From Calycina herbarum (Eukaryota; Ascomycota; Leotiomycetes; Helotiales; Pezizellaceae), in NCBI GenBank assembly GCA_001414485.1, contig LLEY01000040.1, forward strand, positions 124,001 through 188,000: DNA of 64,000 bases, in the 5' to 3' direction. A model generated the notes under the pieces. It was not told the origin of the DNA. It saw only the letters and a program-made list of their open reading frames with translations, and ran no database searches. The position numbers and the translations under genes are program-made. Positions 12,116 to 23,299 of this stretch are shown here, in pieces; within the stretch, counting starts at the first letter, position 1, and every line of letters begins with the position of its first letter.

Positions 12116-12790
12116 ATTCTGATATAACCCCCTTTCTATTCTTTTTACGGTCGTCGAAACTTTGGTTGTTAATTAAAGTTATTCTAACTAGCCAGAACAA
12201 TCGAACTAAGTAACTTTATATTAGACGATAAGTAAAAGTCACACTATTGTCGGACTTCATTTTTTATTTAAAATTATTCTATATATCTAGAACAATTAAC
12301 TCCGTTGTATTTTTTTGAGTAATGAAATATATTTACTCAGCTGCCCCTTTGATTGTCTATAGTTCTTTTCATAGCGAAAACCATAAAAGTTTGGAGGTGT
12401 TGGGCGCGCCGTTTCAAACATCTCCATCCTGAAATAAAATAAAATGTTTTTGTAACCAAAAAACAAGTACCAGGTACGAGCTGACCCATCGCTCCATAAA
12501 TTGATGACATAACACCCTTTCAGTGCACGACTTATTGGCTTGTTCGCTTCCGCGTAGGGTATTAGAGGGGCAATATTATGGGGATCAGACTGCTTAGCCG
12601 CACCCCAAAATTTCGATGACCATTCACAAGGCGCAAAACGCCCTAGGATCGCCAAGTTTATTTAAAGTTCAAACCCCTAAGTCGAGTCCTTCGAGGGTAT
12701 AGGTACAAAGTCTGGATACTTGCCAAAATTTGATGGTGGTTTTGGCAATTTGATTTCTGCGAAGGGTACTTACGACTGACGATTTTCACC

Positions 12791-14377
12791 ATGTCATTGC
12801 CAAACGTTGGGTTTCTTTTCCCCCTCAGTTCTCGAGGACAAGATGAAAGTATTTCCCCTAGCGATTGGCTTGCGCAATTTACTTTATGTCTCGCACCGCT
12901 CGTGGTTCATATCTTCATTGGTGTTCCGGTCGCGGTGTATCTTCATCGAAATGAGCCACGATGGCATGATATGATTGGATTTTATAATCCTACGACAATA
13001 ATCTGGAGATACATGGCAATTACAGAAAGGCGGGCTCGAGCCAAACAGTGGAAGGCGATTGATATGGGGGCAACAAATACGAGATTTTGGGACGGAAAAC
13101 AATGGGATGGCTCCGAAACTATGATGGAAAAATCGAGGTAAATTTTCTTATTCGTCTATTCATTCAATGCGCTTTGATTCAATATTCTTTTGGAGGGACC
13201 TCGTGTCACTGGGGATTTTGTCATTCTTGCTAGCGGAAGAGAATACTAACATATTTATAGGCACCTTTGCACCCGAATTCCTATGCATAATCACATCAAG
13301 ATTGTGTCGAAAACGTTTATCGAAACCATCATCATAACAGCACAAGGATTCCAAGCGATTTACGATTTGGCCAAGGGCACACAAGGAGGCTGGCAAGTTT
13401 CAATAGCCACGATATTTTACCCCCTCACGATTTTCGGATTACTACGACTACCTGCGGCATATTGGCTCTCAGATGAAGGCTGTTATAGTCACGTAACATC
13501 GAAGGAAACGGATCGAGAACTGATGGAGGATGGGAGCATTGCCTCCGAGGAAGAGAAGCAAGCTCTATCTTCACCCCGGGTGTTTCCAATATCCTCTTCA
13601 TCGACAGGCTTGATGCTTCATCCAGACCATACCGCGCCATTTGAGGCCCACTCTTACCCGAGTAACAATTGGAGGGGTAAAGCCATCCGGACTTTCTTTT
13701 TATCTTGCAACTTTATTATAGCTGCTGCGGCGACTCGATACGTCGCCCCCTGGACTCAAAGCGTCCTCACGATCACCGCTTTCTTTCAAATCTTGCAGAT
13801 TCTTTACCTCGCGCTGTCCACATTTCTTATCATGGGGTTCTACTGTTGGAAACACCAACAGACCACGGTCATCATACCATGTATACAGTCAACATGGTAC
13901 AAAGTTCAAACAGTCTCCTTGTTCGCTATCTGGATTGTTCTCTTCACTCTAGCGTGTATCGAAACAAAAAAGACACCCTGTGGTGGCTTCAATACCATCC
14001 CATCGAAATATGATGCTTCCTGCGCCAAAAAGGGAGCATACCTAAGCTCTCTGAACGCCATTGATCAGGCTGGAAACGGTTACTACACACAAGCAGAAGC
14101 TGCTCGGAGTACCGCTCCACTGGTTGACAAGAGATTTTCTGGTTATTATTTCGGGCAATCGACTGTAAATGGGACTGCTGTTCAGTTTATGCCATTAGAT
14201 GGATGGTGTCGTGGTCGAACGCATGGAAGTGTTCAGCTGAATCTGCATCAAAATCAGATTTTCAATGGAACTGAATGGATGTCACAGCTCACTGCCCTTC
14301 CAAATTCTACCCTGGAATCGACGATAGCTACGGCCAAGGAGGAATGGGTATTCACGAAAACAGAGAGGGTAGGGTAG
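12791..14377 (+). CDS. Polytopic membrane protein of unknown function
   Basis: Two exons, 12,791-13,137 and 13,261-14,377, joined across a 123-bp GTAAAT...TATAG intron with an ACTAAC branch site; 487 residues. The start has a good context (CACCATGTC). About five hydrophobic segments are visible: FTLCLAPLVVHIFIGVPVAV (~30-50), IATIFYPLTIFGLLRLPAAY (~155-175), FFLSCNFIIAAAATRYV (~250), ITAFFQILQILYLALSTFLI (~270-290) and VSLFAIWIVLFTLACIE (~320-340). A hydrophilic Glu/Ser-rich loop lies between segments 2 and 3. The C-terminal ~140 residues contain CGGF, CAKKG and DGWCRGR plus N-glycosylation sequons (NGT), so they are probably extracytoplasmic. I do not recognise the family; the gene is intact. 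Confidence 0.85.
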
Positions 14378-14644
14378 GATGGTTTTTCCGTTGACGGAAT
14401 ATGCCATGAATTATAGAGTATTTTAGTAATAATAAAATTACATTCATCATTCAAATCTCCAAGAGTTCACCCATGTACACATTCTCCCTCTTTTACTTGG
14501 AAATTCTTGTTCGAAAGACTTGGAAATTAGAACAAGTAATTCACAGTCCCCTTACAGGATCTCAGGTACTGGTTTCAATCTTTCCAAGGTTTGTTTCAAT
14601 CTTTCCAAGGTTTCTTAGACAATAATTAGAATAGCTTAGGTGTG
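14378..14644. other. 3' flank with a short tandem duplication
   Basis: Noncoding 3' flank. GTTTCAATCTTTCCAAG occurs twice, at 14,572-14,588 and 14,593-14,609, as an imperfect tandem duplication. Confidence 0.6.
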
Positions 14645-15479
14645 TGTTCTATGGAGTACCGCTATACGAGAAATTGCGCAATTAGACGTCTGTTTGCGCA
14701 ATAGCTGTCTATTTACCCAATTCCACTAACAAAAGTACAGTAAATTTAAACTCCTAAATACAAAAATAAAGCTATTCCCAGTCTACTTTTTCACCTTACG
14801 ACCAGCCCCAGGTCTTGCACCCCCTCTACCCCCCTTTTTAGCCCCCTTTTTAGCTAACTTCTTCTGAGGAGGTACACGTGTTACTCTCTTTACTCTAGCT
14901 TACTCTTCAGCCTCCTCAATCTCACTATCACTCATTATTACCTCTACTGGCTCTTCGTTACTTATTCTCGCCCCCTTACGCTTCTAACCAGCCCGTTATA
15001 TCCCTAAGAGTCCGCCACGCCCATTATAGTAAATAGCAGGGTAAATAAGGGGTAAAGATAGGATAATAAAGTATAAGATAACTTCTTTTCTTTAAAAAAA
15101 AAATGAAGAAGGGACTAAACTTACTTTATAAAACATCTCTTAGTTTTACCCACTTTTCACCTACCTACCGACTCCTAAGACTTCATAAAACGTAAAAAAA
15201 AGCTAAATATAACTACCAGGTGTTCATTCTCTATAGAAATCTCTTATCTAAGTTTTTAAAAGATTTTCATCATTCTGTATTAGGTAGATAAAGTAGGAAT
15301 AGCCTTAAAAGAGGGCTGGGAGTAACGTGGACAGAGTTTTAAAAAAAGTATATTTAATTAATATCGCTCTATTAGATGGCCGATTTGAGCTATCTGTAGA
15401 GTTGGCCTATAAGGATATTATTGCCTAATTAGATTAGTCTAATTGCGCAATTTCTCGTATAGCGGTACTCCATAGAACA
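14645..15479. mobile_element. DNA transposon remnant with 42-bp perfect TIRs
   Basis: Bases 14,645-14,686 are the exact reverse complement of 15,438-15,479 (outermost bases TGTTCTATGGAGTACCGCTA). The 835-bp body carries the 3' end of a minus-strand reading frame (14,783 to ~15,010) and then TA-rich DNA with runs of A. It is too short to be autonomous, so it is an internally deleted derivative. No clear TSD was found. The perfect TIRs contrast with the RIP-type stop in the body. Confidence 0.8.
14783..15010 (-). pseudogene. C-terminal tail of a transposon-encoded protein, RIP-damaged
   Basis: On the minus strand a frame reads an acidic stretch (VIMSDSEIEEAEE), then one TAA, then RVTRVPPQKKLAKKGAKKGG and RGGARPGAGRKVKK before its natural TAG. 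The single TAA sits where CAA is expected, as RIP would produce. A short acidic block followed by a Lys/Arg/Gly tail fits the end of a transposase or other DNA-binding protein. The family is not identifiable from this piece. Confidence 0.5.
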
Positions 15480-16107
15480 TATGCCCATATAAAAAGCCTA
15501 GATTTCTCAACACACTCGACATTCACGAAAACCTCTGCATTATCAGCTGACACTTATGCGACTTAACCACCACGCTGAGAATCTAGAAGAGGCCTGCTCG
15601 TTGGGTAATGAGTGGTTTTGATAGTTAAGTGAGTGATGTTATAAGTAATCATGTTAGAGTGTTTCCTATTTACAATGTTTTGGCCTCCTCGCCAAGGCTC
15701 ATCAGCTTCCCCGACTTATTCAATTAATTATATTCTGTAACAATCAACGGTCGCAAACGCTTAGTTTCCTTTCATTATCGTAGATTTTCATTGAGTTAAA
15801 CTAGATAACCAAAGGATTAGTTGATAGCTATTATGGATGTAAACCTCGATTTCTAGGGGTATCTTTCTCGAGGGGTTTGCTGGCGCCTGGTAATTCACAC
15901 TTCTATACGCAGCCGCCCATTGATCTTTTTAATTAAAGTTGTATACGAGACCTGCTCACTACATAACCTAGAGTACATCCATCAAGAATCCAAATCATTA
16001 TTTAAGGTAGTTATTCCTTACCCATTTTCTAGTAATTTTGAGAGGGTCCGACTTGCCAGCTGATGAGCCCCAGCGAGGTGGCAAAAGGATGAGTGTTGTA
16101 AACCACC
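15480..16107. other. Intergenic, no gene seen
   Basis: Moderately AT-rich sequence without a coding frame or splice signals; I see no further structure. Confidence 0.5.
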
Positions 16108-16352
16108 TCGAAATTGACAAAAGAAAAGCGACAGTAAATACCTCTCGTTGTTCAAACATTATAGGATAACGTGGGATTATCCCAGATAGTTTAATATAAG
16201 TATTAAAGTTGGTTGTTTTACCTATCTGGGTTAATTTCAAATTATTTCAGGACAGTTTACTCAATTATCCTAGAGAGCTGGAACAATGAGGGCCATAGGC
16301 AGGAACATACATGAAGAACTTACTGCCGCTTTTGATGTCCATCGTGAGTCTA
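16108..16352. mobile_element. MITE, AAAAGCGGCAGTAAAT family (copy 2)
   Basis: Left end AAAAGCGACAGTAAATAC (~16,124) and right end CTTACTGCCGCTTTTGATG (~16,319) are inverted relative to each other and match both ends of the 62.46-kb copy. The outer limits are approximate; the right terminus CCATCG parallels the 62-kb element. Noncoding. Confidence 0.65.
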
Positions 16353-16591
16353 TTGATACCATTTACTCATACATATAACTCACTTCAACACCACATCATA
16401 CGCATAAGCCGACGAGTAATGATAAGGACAAATTCATATTAGAAGTCAAAATGCAAAATTATTACAAAGTATTATGATGCCAGAACTCGAGCATCAATGC
16501 CCAACGCCAGACTCCACAGCCAACCCGAGGATATCATGAACCCGCAAAAATAAAGAGGCACAGAAACTACGAATCCAACTGCCCTTGAAGC

Positions 16592-17208
16592 TTAGACCGT
16601 ACTCTGGGTGACTGGCTGGTTCTTCTTAACCTTTGTATGATGACCTTCCCTCTTCTCATCCCTATGAGAAGCAACGGCGATAATGCCCTATTTAAGATTA
16701 GCGCATGTCTTTTGAATCTCACCCCAAGGAAATATGAACTCACAAGTGCCGAACTCAACAACCAAGTAATTCCTCCCAAAAAGATGAAAGCCATAGTAGT
16801 CCTCCACTGATTGCACCCAGCGGAATTAACAACCGCCTCATTAACAGTATTAGGATAGGTCCAGTAACCACCCCAATAATAACCCCAGTAATTCCATTGC
16901 CAATAAGCATTGCAAGCATGTCCACCTCCTAGATCTTCAAGAAGACCGAATGATACCATCCACATGACGAATATTGCGAAATCGAGTGGAAAAGCCCAGA
17001 ATGTCCATCGGAAGGGGAAGATGAACAAGATCGAGAAGAATAGTGATATTCCCGCGAGTGCGATTGTGAATAGGAGTTTGGAGTTGATGTGACCGTCTCC
17101 TTGGTTGACGAGGTAGATGAAGTGGCCCACGACGCCTGCGATGATGGCTGCAGAGCAGAGTTCGAAAAAACGGAGAAGGACGGAGACGACTTTTGTGCCT
17201 GTACCCAT
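16592..17208 (-). CDS. MARVEL-domain membrane protein
   Basis: Two exons on the minus strand, 17,208-16,744 and 16,687-16,592; 186 residues. The intron (16,688-16,743, 56 bp) has a GTGAGT donor, a GCTAATC branch and a TAG acceptor. Splicing changes the C-terminus from a poorly supported read-through to GIIAVASHRDEKREGHH...TQSTV, which has the usual short charged tail. Four membrane segments are visible: VLLRFFELCSAAIIAGVVGH, LLFTIALAGISLFFSILFIF, FPLDFAIFVMWMVSFGLL and TTMAFIFLGGITWLLSSAL. The FxFP-RW turn after segment 2 and the F-x-D in segment 3 are typical of fungal MARVEL proteins. The loop before the last segment is rich in Trp, Tyr and Gly and holds two cysteines. MARVEL proteins organise cholesterol/ergosterol-rich membrane zones; the exact role here is unknown. 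Confidence 0.9.
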
Positions 17209-18069
17209 TTTGATTGCTTTCCGATGAAGCTAGTGGGTATGTGTTGGTGCAGAGGTTGCGAGACTAGCGAGTAAAGGAGTTGAGATCCAGGAGGAGACTT
17301 TTAGCAGCACGGAGCAGAGAATCAACAAACGATGACGTTGAATAAGTCAAGAAAGAGACTCAACGTGACGGAACATTCTTGTTAAATAGGAAACCCATGT
17401 CTTCCGCTTTCAGAGGCGTCACACGATCTCGCTGGTATGTTTACTGAGAGCAGTAACCGAGAGGCCAGGTTAGGAGGTGGCGTTTTGTGGTTTTTGGTTG
17501 CTGGTAGCAGTGCATTCCTAAAGTCTCGTGGTCAGCGAATGCGGTATCTTGGCATATCGGGACTGCTTCTGGCTTGGAATCGGTTTGATTTGTAGGTACT
17601 TGAGTATGCAAGCCCCCTTTTTTGGTTGTCCTGACAATTGTGACCAAACTCGCTTAGCATTGTGGAGGATCTAGATTTCTAATTGCACTTAGAGTAATGG
17701 ATGGTGATCAACATTTGAAATCTGAGATAGTCTGGAAGTGTGTACCAGTTGTCACGGGGTTCACATCTTTACAGAGTCCAACCTAGGCAAGCATGCATAG
17801 TACGCGAAAGGAACGGTCACACACTGAATGAAAAAGCAAGAATTAGAAAGTTGGATTTAGGAAGGAAATGTAAATTAGAAAAAAATTGAATAGCTAAGAG
17901 ATTTTAACAAACATTAACCAAAACCCCAACCTTCAATCTCAATTAGTTCCTCCACACCAAAACCAACCCCACCCCAAAGGGAAAGAAACCCTAAAAAATC
18001 AGAAGGGAAAGAAAACCCATAAAATCAAAAAGAAAAGTAAAATGAAATCCAAAACTTTAACAATCTTAA
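17209..18069. other. Intergenic region
   Basis: Contains the promoter of the MARVEL gene (17,209 to ~17,600) and the 3' flank of the zinc-finger gene (A-rich from ~17,860). No gene found. Confidence 0.5.
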
Positions 18070-21000
18070 TTATACACCAATTGGTGAAGTTGGCGATGCT
18101 GGTGGCTTTTTCCCACGACGGCCAGTTGATGCTGGGACCGGAATCTTCTTATTCCCCGTCGCAGGAGTTTGGGCTCGAACAGCGGCTTTTGGGGCGCGAG
18201 TAGATCTCGAGGAAGCCGCAGTAGACGGTGGTTTTGCAGGAGCACGAGAACCTCGGCCAGCACCAGCAGCCGGCTGCTTCTTTGGAGATTGCGAAGGACC
18301 CCGGACAATAGCACTCTTCTTTGGCGATCTCGACGAAACCTGCTCAGGGGTAGGGTTTGGGTTTTTGGTAGGGGAGTGCCACTCCTCCCAGTACTCAGGC
18401 ACAAGCTTCCCATCCCTGACCCATCTGGGAGACAGAGGCCCCTTCGCCATCCGAAACATCACGATTTCCCATTCTTCTTCAGTCAAGCCTTCTTTCATAT
18501 CCAGCGGGATGTCGGAAAGTCTTCTGTAGATATATGGGGTGTCTTCCGACGGTTTGCGTCTTCTTGTGCCTCTCTTCACGAAGGGCTTAAAATCAGGGTT
18601 CGAATCAGATTTGGAGTCAGTGTTCATTTCGTAATCCCCACCGTCATAAGGCCTTTGGTCTGACATATCTGACATTTCCGCAACCTCGTCCTCAGGTTTG
18701 TTAGCTTTCTGGGCTGCTTTCACCCTTCTGGGAGGTCTATCAACCCTCGGAGGCTCATCGTCGACATCTTGCTGAGTCTGGACATTGTCATCATCCTCAC
18801 CAGCGGATGACTGGATTCTTCTGCTTGGCTTAGGTTTGGATGCTTTAGCTAGTCCGAGGGATTTCCCGGTTTTGGCTGCTGCTGCCTTCTTTCTTTCAAT
18901 CTCATCAGAGTCATCACCAGAAGGCTCGGGGCTTAGATTAGGTGCTTTAGTTGGTTTGACAGGTTTGACAGGTTTGGTAGGTTTGCGAATTGGAGATGGC
19001 TTTGTGGTCTTTCTGGTCTTCTTCCTGGCAGCTCGAGCCCTCTCGCCTCTGGTTCCTTTGGGTATGACCGTTCCTCCAGGAGTATGGTCGGAAGCAATTT
19101 CATCCGAGGGAATTGACTCATCTTCGACATCCGTTTTATAGGTCCAATAACCATCTGCGTCCATAACCCTCCTGTAGAATTTGTTGTCGGCAGGAGCGCG
19201 AGATGGTCTATCGCCTCTGAACTTGGTAACCTTTTGCTTCTTGCCACCTTCATCCGAGGGTTCATCATCATCGTAGTCTGAGTAATAGACCCACTTTCCA
19301 TCGTTGTTCTTGAACCTCTTGTATCGCTTGGGCTTTGTCCCATCATCCTCTCCTCCGCCTCCAGCTTGGTCACTGAAATCACTGCGACCTTCAGGCTGGA
19401 AATCCAAACCTTCACTTTCATCATCAGATGGGGTGGGTGGCTCTTCTTCTTCTCCCTCTTCAGACCCCTTCTTTTTGCCACCCTTGGGTTTGGGTGCAGG
19501 AGATTTAGCTGGTTTGGGTGCTAAACCTGTAGGTCTTCTACCTCCTTTACCGGTTTTGGGTATAGATGGTTCGGTTGGGGTTTCCTCCTCGCCAGTAGGT
19601 CTAAAATCCGAACCTCTACTTTCAGGTTCAGGTTCAGATTCAGATTTAGATTCAGGACTAGGCTCAGCTACAGGTTGTACCTCTTCTTCTTCCTCTTCGT
19701 CAGCTTTAGGTTTCACAGTCTTAGTTGTGGCCTTGGTCCCAGCTTTTGGTGCAGGATACTTTCTACCTGGCTTTTCAGCAGGCTTCTTTGGGGACCTTTC
19801 CTCGGGTTCGAGATCAGATTCACCATCTTGAAATCGAGTCCGCTTGCGACTACTACGCGGTCTGTCGGTGCCCTTGGCTCCTTGGTCTATGTTTTTGAAA
19901 TTCCATGATTGGTCTTGAAGATATGAGGGGGTTTTTGGGAGGGTAGCGCTCTTTAAGACACCAGCAAGGGTCCTTCCATCCCAGGTGTGTGTCTTCATAT
20001 GCTCGTTCACTTGAAAAGCAGTCATGCCCTCCAAAGAGGTTCCACAATTAGCAGCGCATATTCCGACTGGACCTTGAATTCGAGTTGCTGTGTACGCCGC
20101 TCTCACTATAAGCTGGTTAGTCTTCTAAACATGGTGATAATGTCGACCAAGGTCAATACCATACCTTCACTTGCCTCCGCTCGGGTTTTTGCGAGAATTT
20201 CGTTTTGTCTCTCAACCGCCTTTCTCATCTCTGCGAGGTGAGTTAGTATACCTGTTTTCTGAGTGTGACGAGGAGGACATACCGTCAATCGTCTCTTGCT
20301 CTGATGGGCGCTCGCTTTCGATATTGAGCCAACACTTTTTACGGTGGTCTTTGCGAGCTTCGATCGAGTCACCAGTCTGATCTTCACCACATGTTTGACA
20401 ATGCTTCCCCTTCAACCCCCTTGGAGGTTTGCACCGAGCTACGTGACGACTTCGATTCTCAACTGACATAGAATTCATATTAAGACCACATTTTCGACAA
20501 TAATATCCGCGCTGATCGACATTGCATATCATTCGGTGAATGATCCGCCCCTGTTCACTTTCCTCTGTTCGATTCGTGCCACAAATTTCGCAGAAACGAG
20601 GCACGGGGTCATCCTCAAATCTTTCGGCGGCTTCGATGCACTTCTTCTTGTGGTTATCAATTTCAGACTTAGAACATGCCGACTGCTCAAGCCCACATTT
20701 ATCACAAAACCGAAGCATTCCAGGAGGATGTTCAGCCAGATGGCGAATAACATCTTCTTGCTTCCCTATACGTGAAAAATCCTCACCACATATTGGGCAA
20801 TATTCAGCCTCCCACACGACCCTCTGTTTCTGATGAAAAGCGATATGTCTCTTTTTTTGTTCCATATTCATCATCGCCCACTGTTCGGTAGCGCAGATTG
20901 GACATTTCCCAGCAGAGGCAATTTGATCGGCATGCTTCCGGAGGTGAGCTTGCATCTCGTGATGTTTCCATTTCTGGAATGATTGGTTGCAAAATACGCA

Positions 21001-22453
21001 GACGTCCATTCGTTCAAGGATTCTATTCCTTGCATTTTGATTCTCATCCAGAACGGCATTGATGTCTGTTGGAGTCAACCGTTGGCTGTAGATTGTCGGC
21101 AGTGCATCGCTGACGCTAAGCATGAGTTCCCTCGTCATCCCAAAGAGTGGTGGTTCTGGTTTTTGACCTGGGACAATCGCGCGATGATCTGTGTAATAGG
21201 ATTCTCTTTGTAGGCGATCTTGTCGACGTTGTTCGGCCATCCAGGGGTCATACTTTTGTATTTTTATCTCAGCAGCTCTTTGCTTCAGAATCCGCTCCCT
21301 GTTGAAATTGTCACTGGGGCCGATTGCGGGTGCCAAAACAGCAACATCAGCAGCATCAGCAGCACCAGTCGGAACAAGCTGACTCGCGGGAACCTCATTT
21401 ATTGTCGACGTCTTTTTGCTTGGTGACGTCTTTTTGCCTGATGAAGACTTTTTGCTTGGTGACTTATAAGGAACCATCGCACCACCCCGGAGTCCAACAG
21501 TCCGAAGCGTCGAATGAGAATAAATTGGTGGTGGGTCGCTCATATCTAGATCTTCTGGGCTTCCTGCAGCGCCACGCATACTCACAACGGGTCGTGCTCC
21601 TGTTTTAATCAGTAAAGACGATTGTTACAGAAACAATACACTTACGACGCAAAAGAGGATTTCCAATTCCTCTTTCCCAGTAAGTATCCAAAAACTCCAG
21701 AGGCTTCGAAGCATAGTAAATTCTCTGATATCTATCTGGTCCCATATCTTCATCGGGCTCGTCGTCCTCATCCGGGTGCTGTCCAGCACGGAAAATGTTG
21801 TTTCTTGACATGGGTTCAACTGGTAACCCGAAGTGCAACATTGTCATTTTCGTCGTCATGTTGTCATGAACGCCATGGAATGTGCCGCCCGCCTTAAGAG
21901 ATGCCTTGTATTGCTCAGTATTGTCCCGTTGGATCTCAAGTAATGGTCCATCAGGACCCGGGGGTAGAATGATGTATTTTTGGCCTTCTTCGAAATGCGT
22001 GTCGAGAACAGTTAAGATGGAATTGTTCCCAAGTTCACCATTAATGAAGTCGAAATACTCCTTCCATGCTTCATTGTCGGGGCCGATATCCGGCTGCCAA
22101 TCCAATTTCCGATCAGGGGCACGAAGTCTGTCATCCGCTTCTTTAGCTTGATGGGCAAAATGTTCTTCATCGATCCTGTTTGCGATAAAAGCGTTTTTTT
22201 CTTGGTCGGTCATCTTGGGAGGAGGTGGCCCTGAGTTGGCTGATGGCATGCCTTTTCGAACCTCTTCCTCGTACTTTTTGGGATCGTCGGCAGAAGGTCC
22301 AAAAAGGCCCCTCAAGAAGCCACCAAGTCCGAGCGAAGGTTTTTTGCCTGGAGGAACTTCAACTGCTTCCTCGGGACCCTGTTCGAGTTCGTATTGATTT
22401 TCATCTTCTGGTCTTCGTCTTTTTCTAGGTGATGTACGAGTTCTTGGTGCCAT
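18070..22453 (-). CDS. Large nuclear-type protein with a seven-unit C2HC/C2HH zinc-finger array
   Basis: Four exons on the minus strand: 22,453-21,646, 21,599-20,283, 20,230-20,165 and 20,105-18,070; 1,408 residues, phases consistent, introns 46-59 bp. The N-terminus MAPRTRTSPRKRRRPEDE is a nuclear-signal-like basic run. Residues ~470-680 hold seven Cys-x2-Cys units, each followed by two further ligands: CVFC...HLRKH, CPIC...HIAFH, CPIC...HLAEH, CDKC...HKKKC, CEIC...HRMIC, CRKC...HVARC and CQTC...HRKKC. A short coiled coil (EMRKAVERQNEILAKTRAEA) spans the small third exon. The last ~680 residues are disordered, with alternating acidic and Lys/Arg/Pro blocks, AT-hook-like RGK/GRR patches, and two related units ending GKWVYYSDYDDDE and GYWTYKTDVEDE. 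It looks like a chromatin or DNA-associated protein; I do not recognise the family and infer no specific target. Confidence 0.85.
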
Positions 22454-23048
22454 GATGAGCTATTCATTCAAGTGGTTGAATGAATAACAAGGTGAGCTGC
22501 GGGATAACGAAGCGTGATGAGTGTGCTGCGACTGAAGGATTTGGAGCTCGAGAAGGGAAGTCGAGGTTGATGGGAAAACAAAGAAAAAGAGTGGCGAGGC
22601 GACATTCTTCGGGAAAGTAATGGATGTTATGAGAAATGAACTACATTCCAACAAGATTTTGGCGTCAAGAATTCGACGCCACTTTCCATCGCGCGCGAAC
22701 CCACGAAACTGCCCAAGTCAAACCCGTGCATTTTAAATGCGAGGAAAAATTCCTCGAATATTGGGGGGAAATTTACATGAACTCGAGAGGATTGAATTGA
22801 TGGCATTGTTCGTGAGAAACCCCGAAACGGCGATGTTGGGGGAAGCAAGGAAAACAAAGACAACGAGATTGTGCAAGCTCCATGGTGACGCACGTGACTT
22901 CAGCACCTCTGCATGTCCCGTGGACTTATCTCAGTTCCTCAGCCTCTACTGCCAAGGACCGCTTTGATTGTTTTAGAAAGCGAGGCGAAAAAAATCTAGA
23001 CTAAGCTTAGTATAGTTTATAGATTAGTAAAGAACTTGGTCCTTTGGG
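22454..23048. other. Upstream region of the zinc-finger gene and boundary to AT-rich DNA
   Basis: Promoter side of the minus-strand gene; no coding frame with support. From ~22,980 the base composition changes abruptly to TA-rich transposon sequence. Confidence 0.5.
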
Positions 23049-23299
23049 TAACCGACGTCCCTAGTCAGTGCACGTCCCTGGCAAAAGCCCGCCCTTATCT
23101 ATTTCATCCTACTACGTAAAAAGTTAAATAAAACAATAACTACACATTAGATTTATATGTAATTTAGAATGTAAGTCAATGAAAGGTAGTTAATTAGATA
23201 ATAAGTGCAAAAAACTAGCTACGAGTACGAAGTAGTAGTCTAATCTGCTATCCTAACCTGGTTTTCTATACTAGAGAGCTAACTACTTAAGCTAGACGT

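Larger units (their letters stand above)
11219..12790. other. Intergenic region with an AT-rich, RIP-like patch
   Basis: The first ~400 bp are the promoter side of the ferric reductase. From ~11,600 to ~12,300 the DNA becomes strongly AT-rich and TA-dense, resembling the mutated transposon block further right, and contains short inverted and direct repeats. About 12,300-12,790 returns to ordinary composition ahead of the next gene. Confidence 0.5.

Noticed and set aside
12296..12655. Minus-strand ORF of 119 codons
   Set aside because: Ends in AT-rich repeat-like DNA, has no domain I recognise and no start or splice context; possible but unsupported.
15998..16240. Minus-strand ORF of 80 codons
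   Set aside because: Overlaps a MITE end and has no coding features.
16567..16687. Read-through C-terminus of the MARVEL gene
   Set aside because: A GTGAGT-GCTAATC-TAG intron gives a better, family-like tail ending at 16,592.
18070..22453. Reading the zinc-finger locus as two or three separate genes
   Set aside because: Exon junctions at 21,646/21,599, 20,283/20,230 and 20,165/20,105 all have GT-AG ends and keep one frame throughout.
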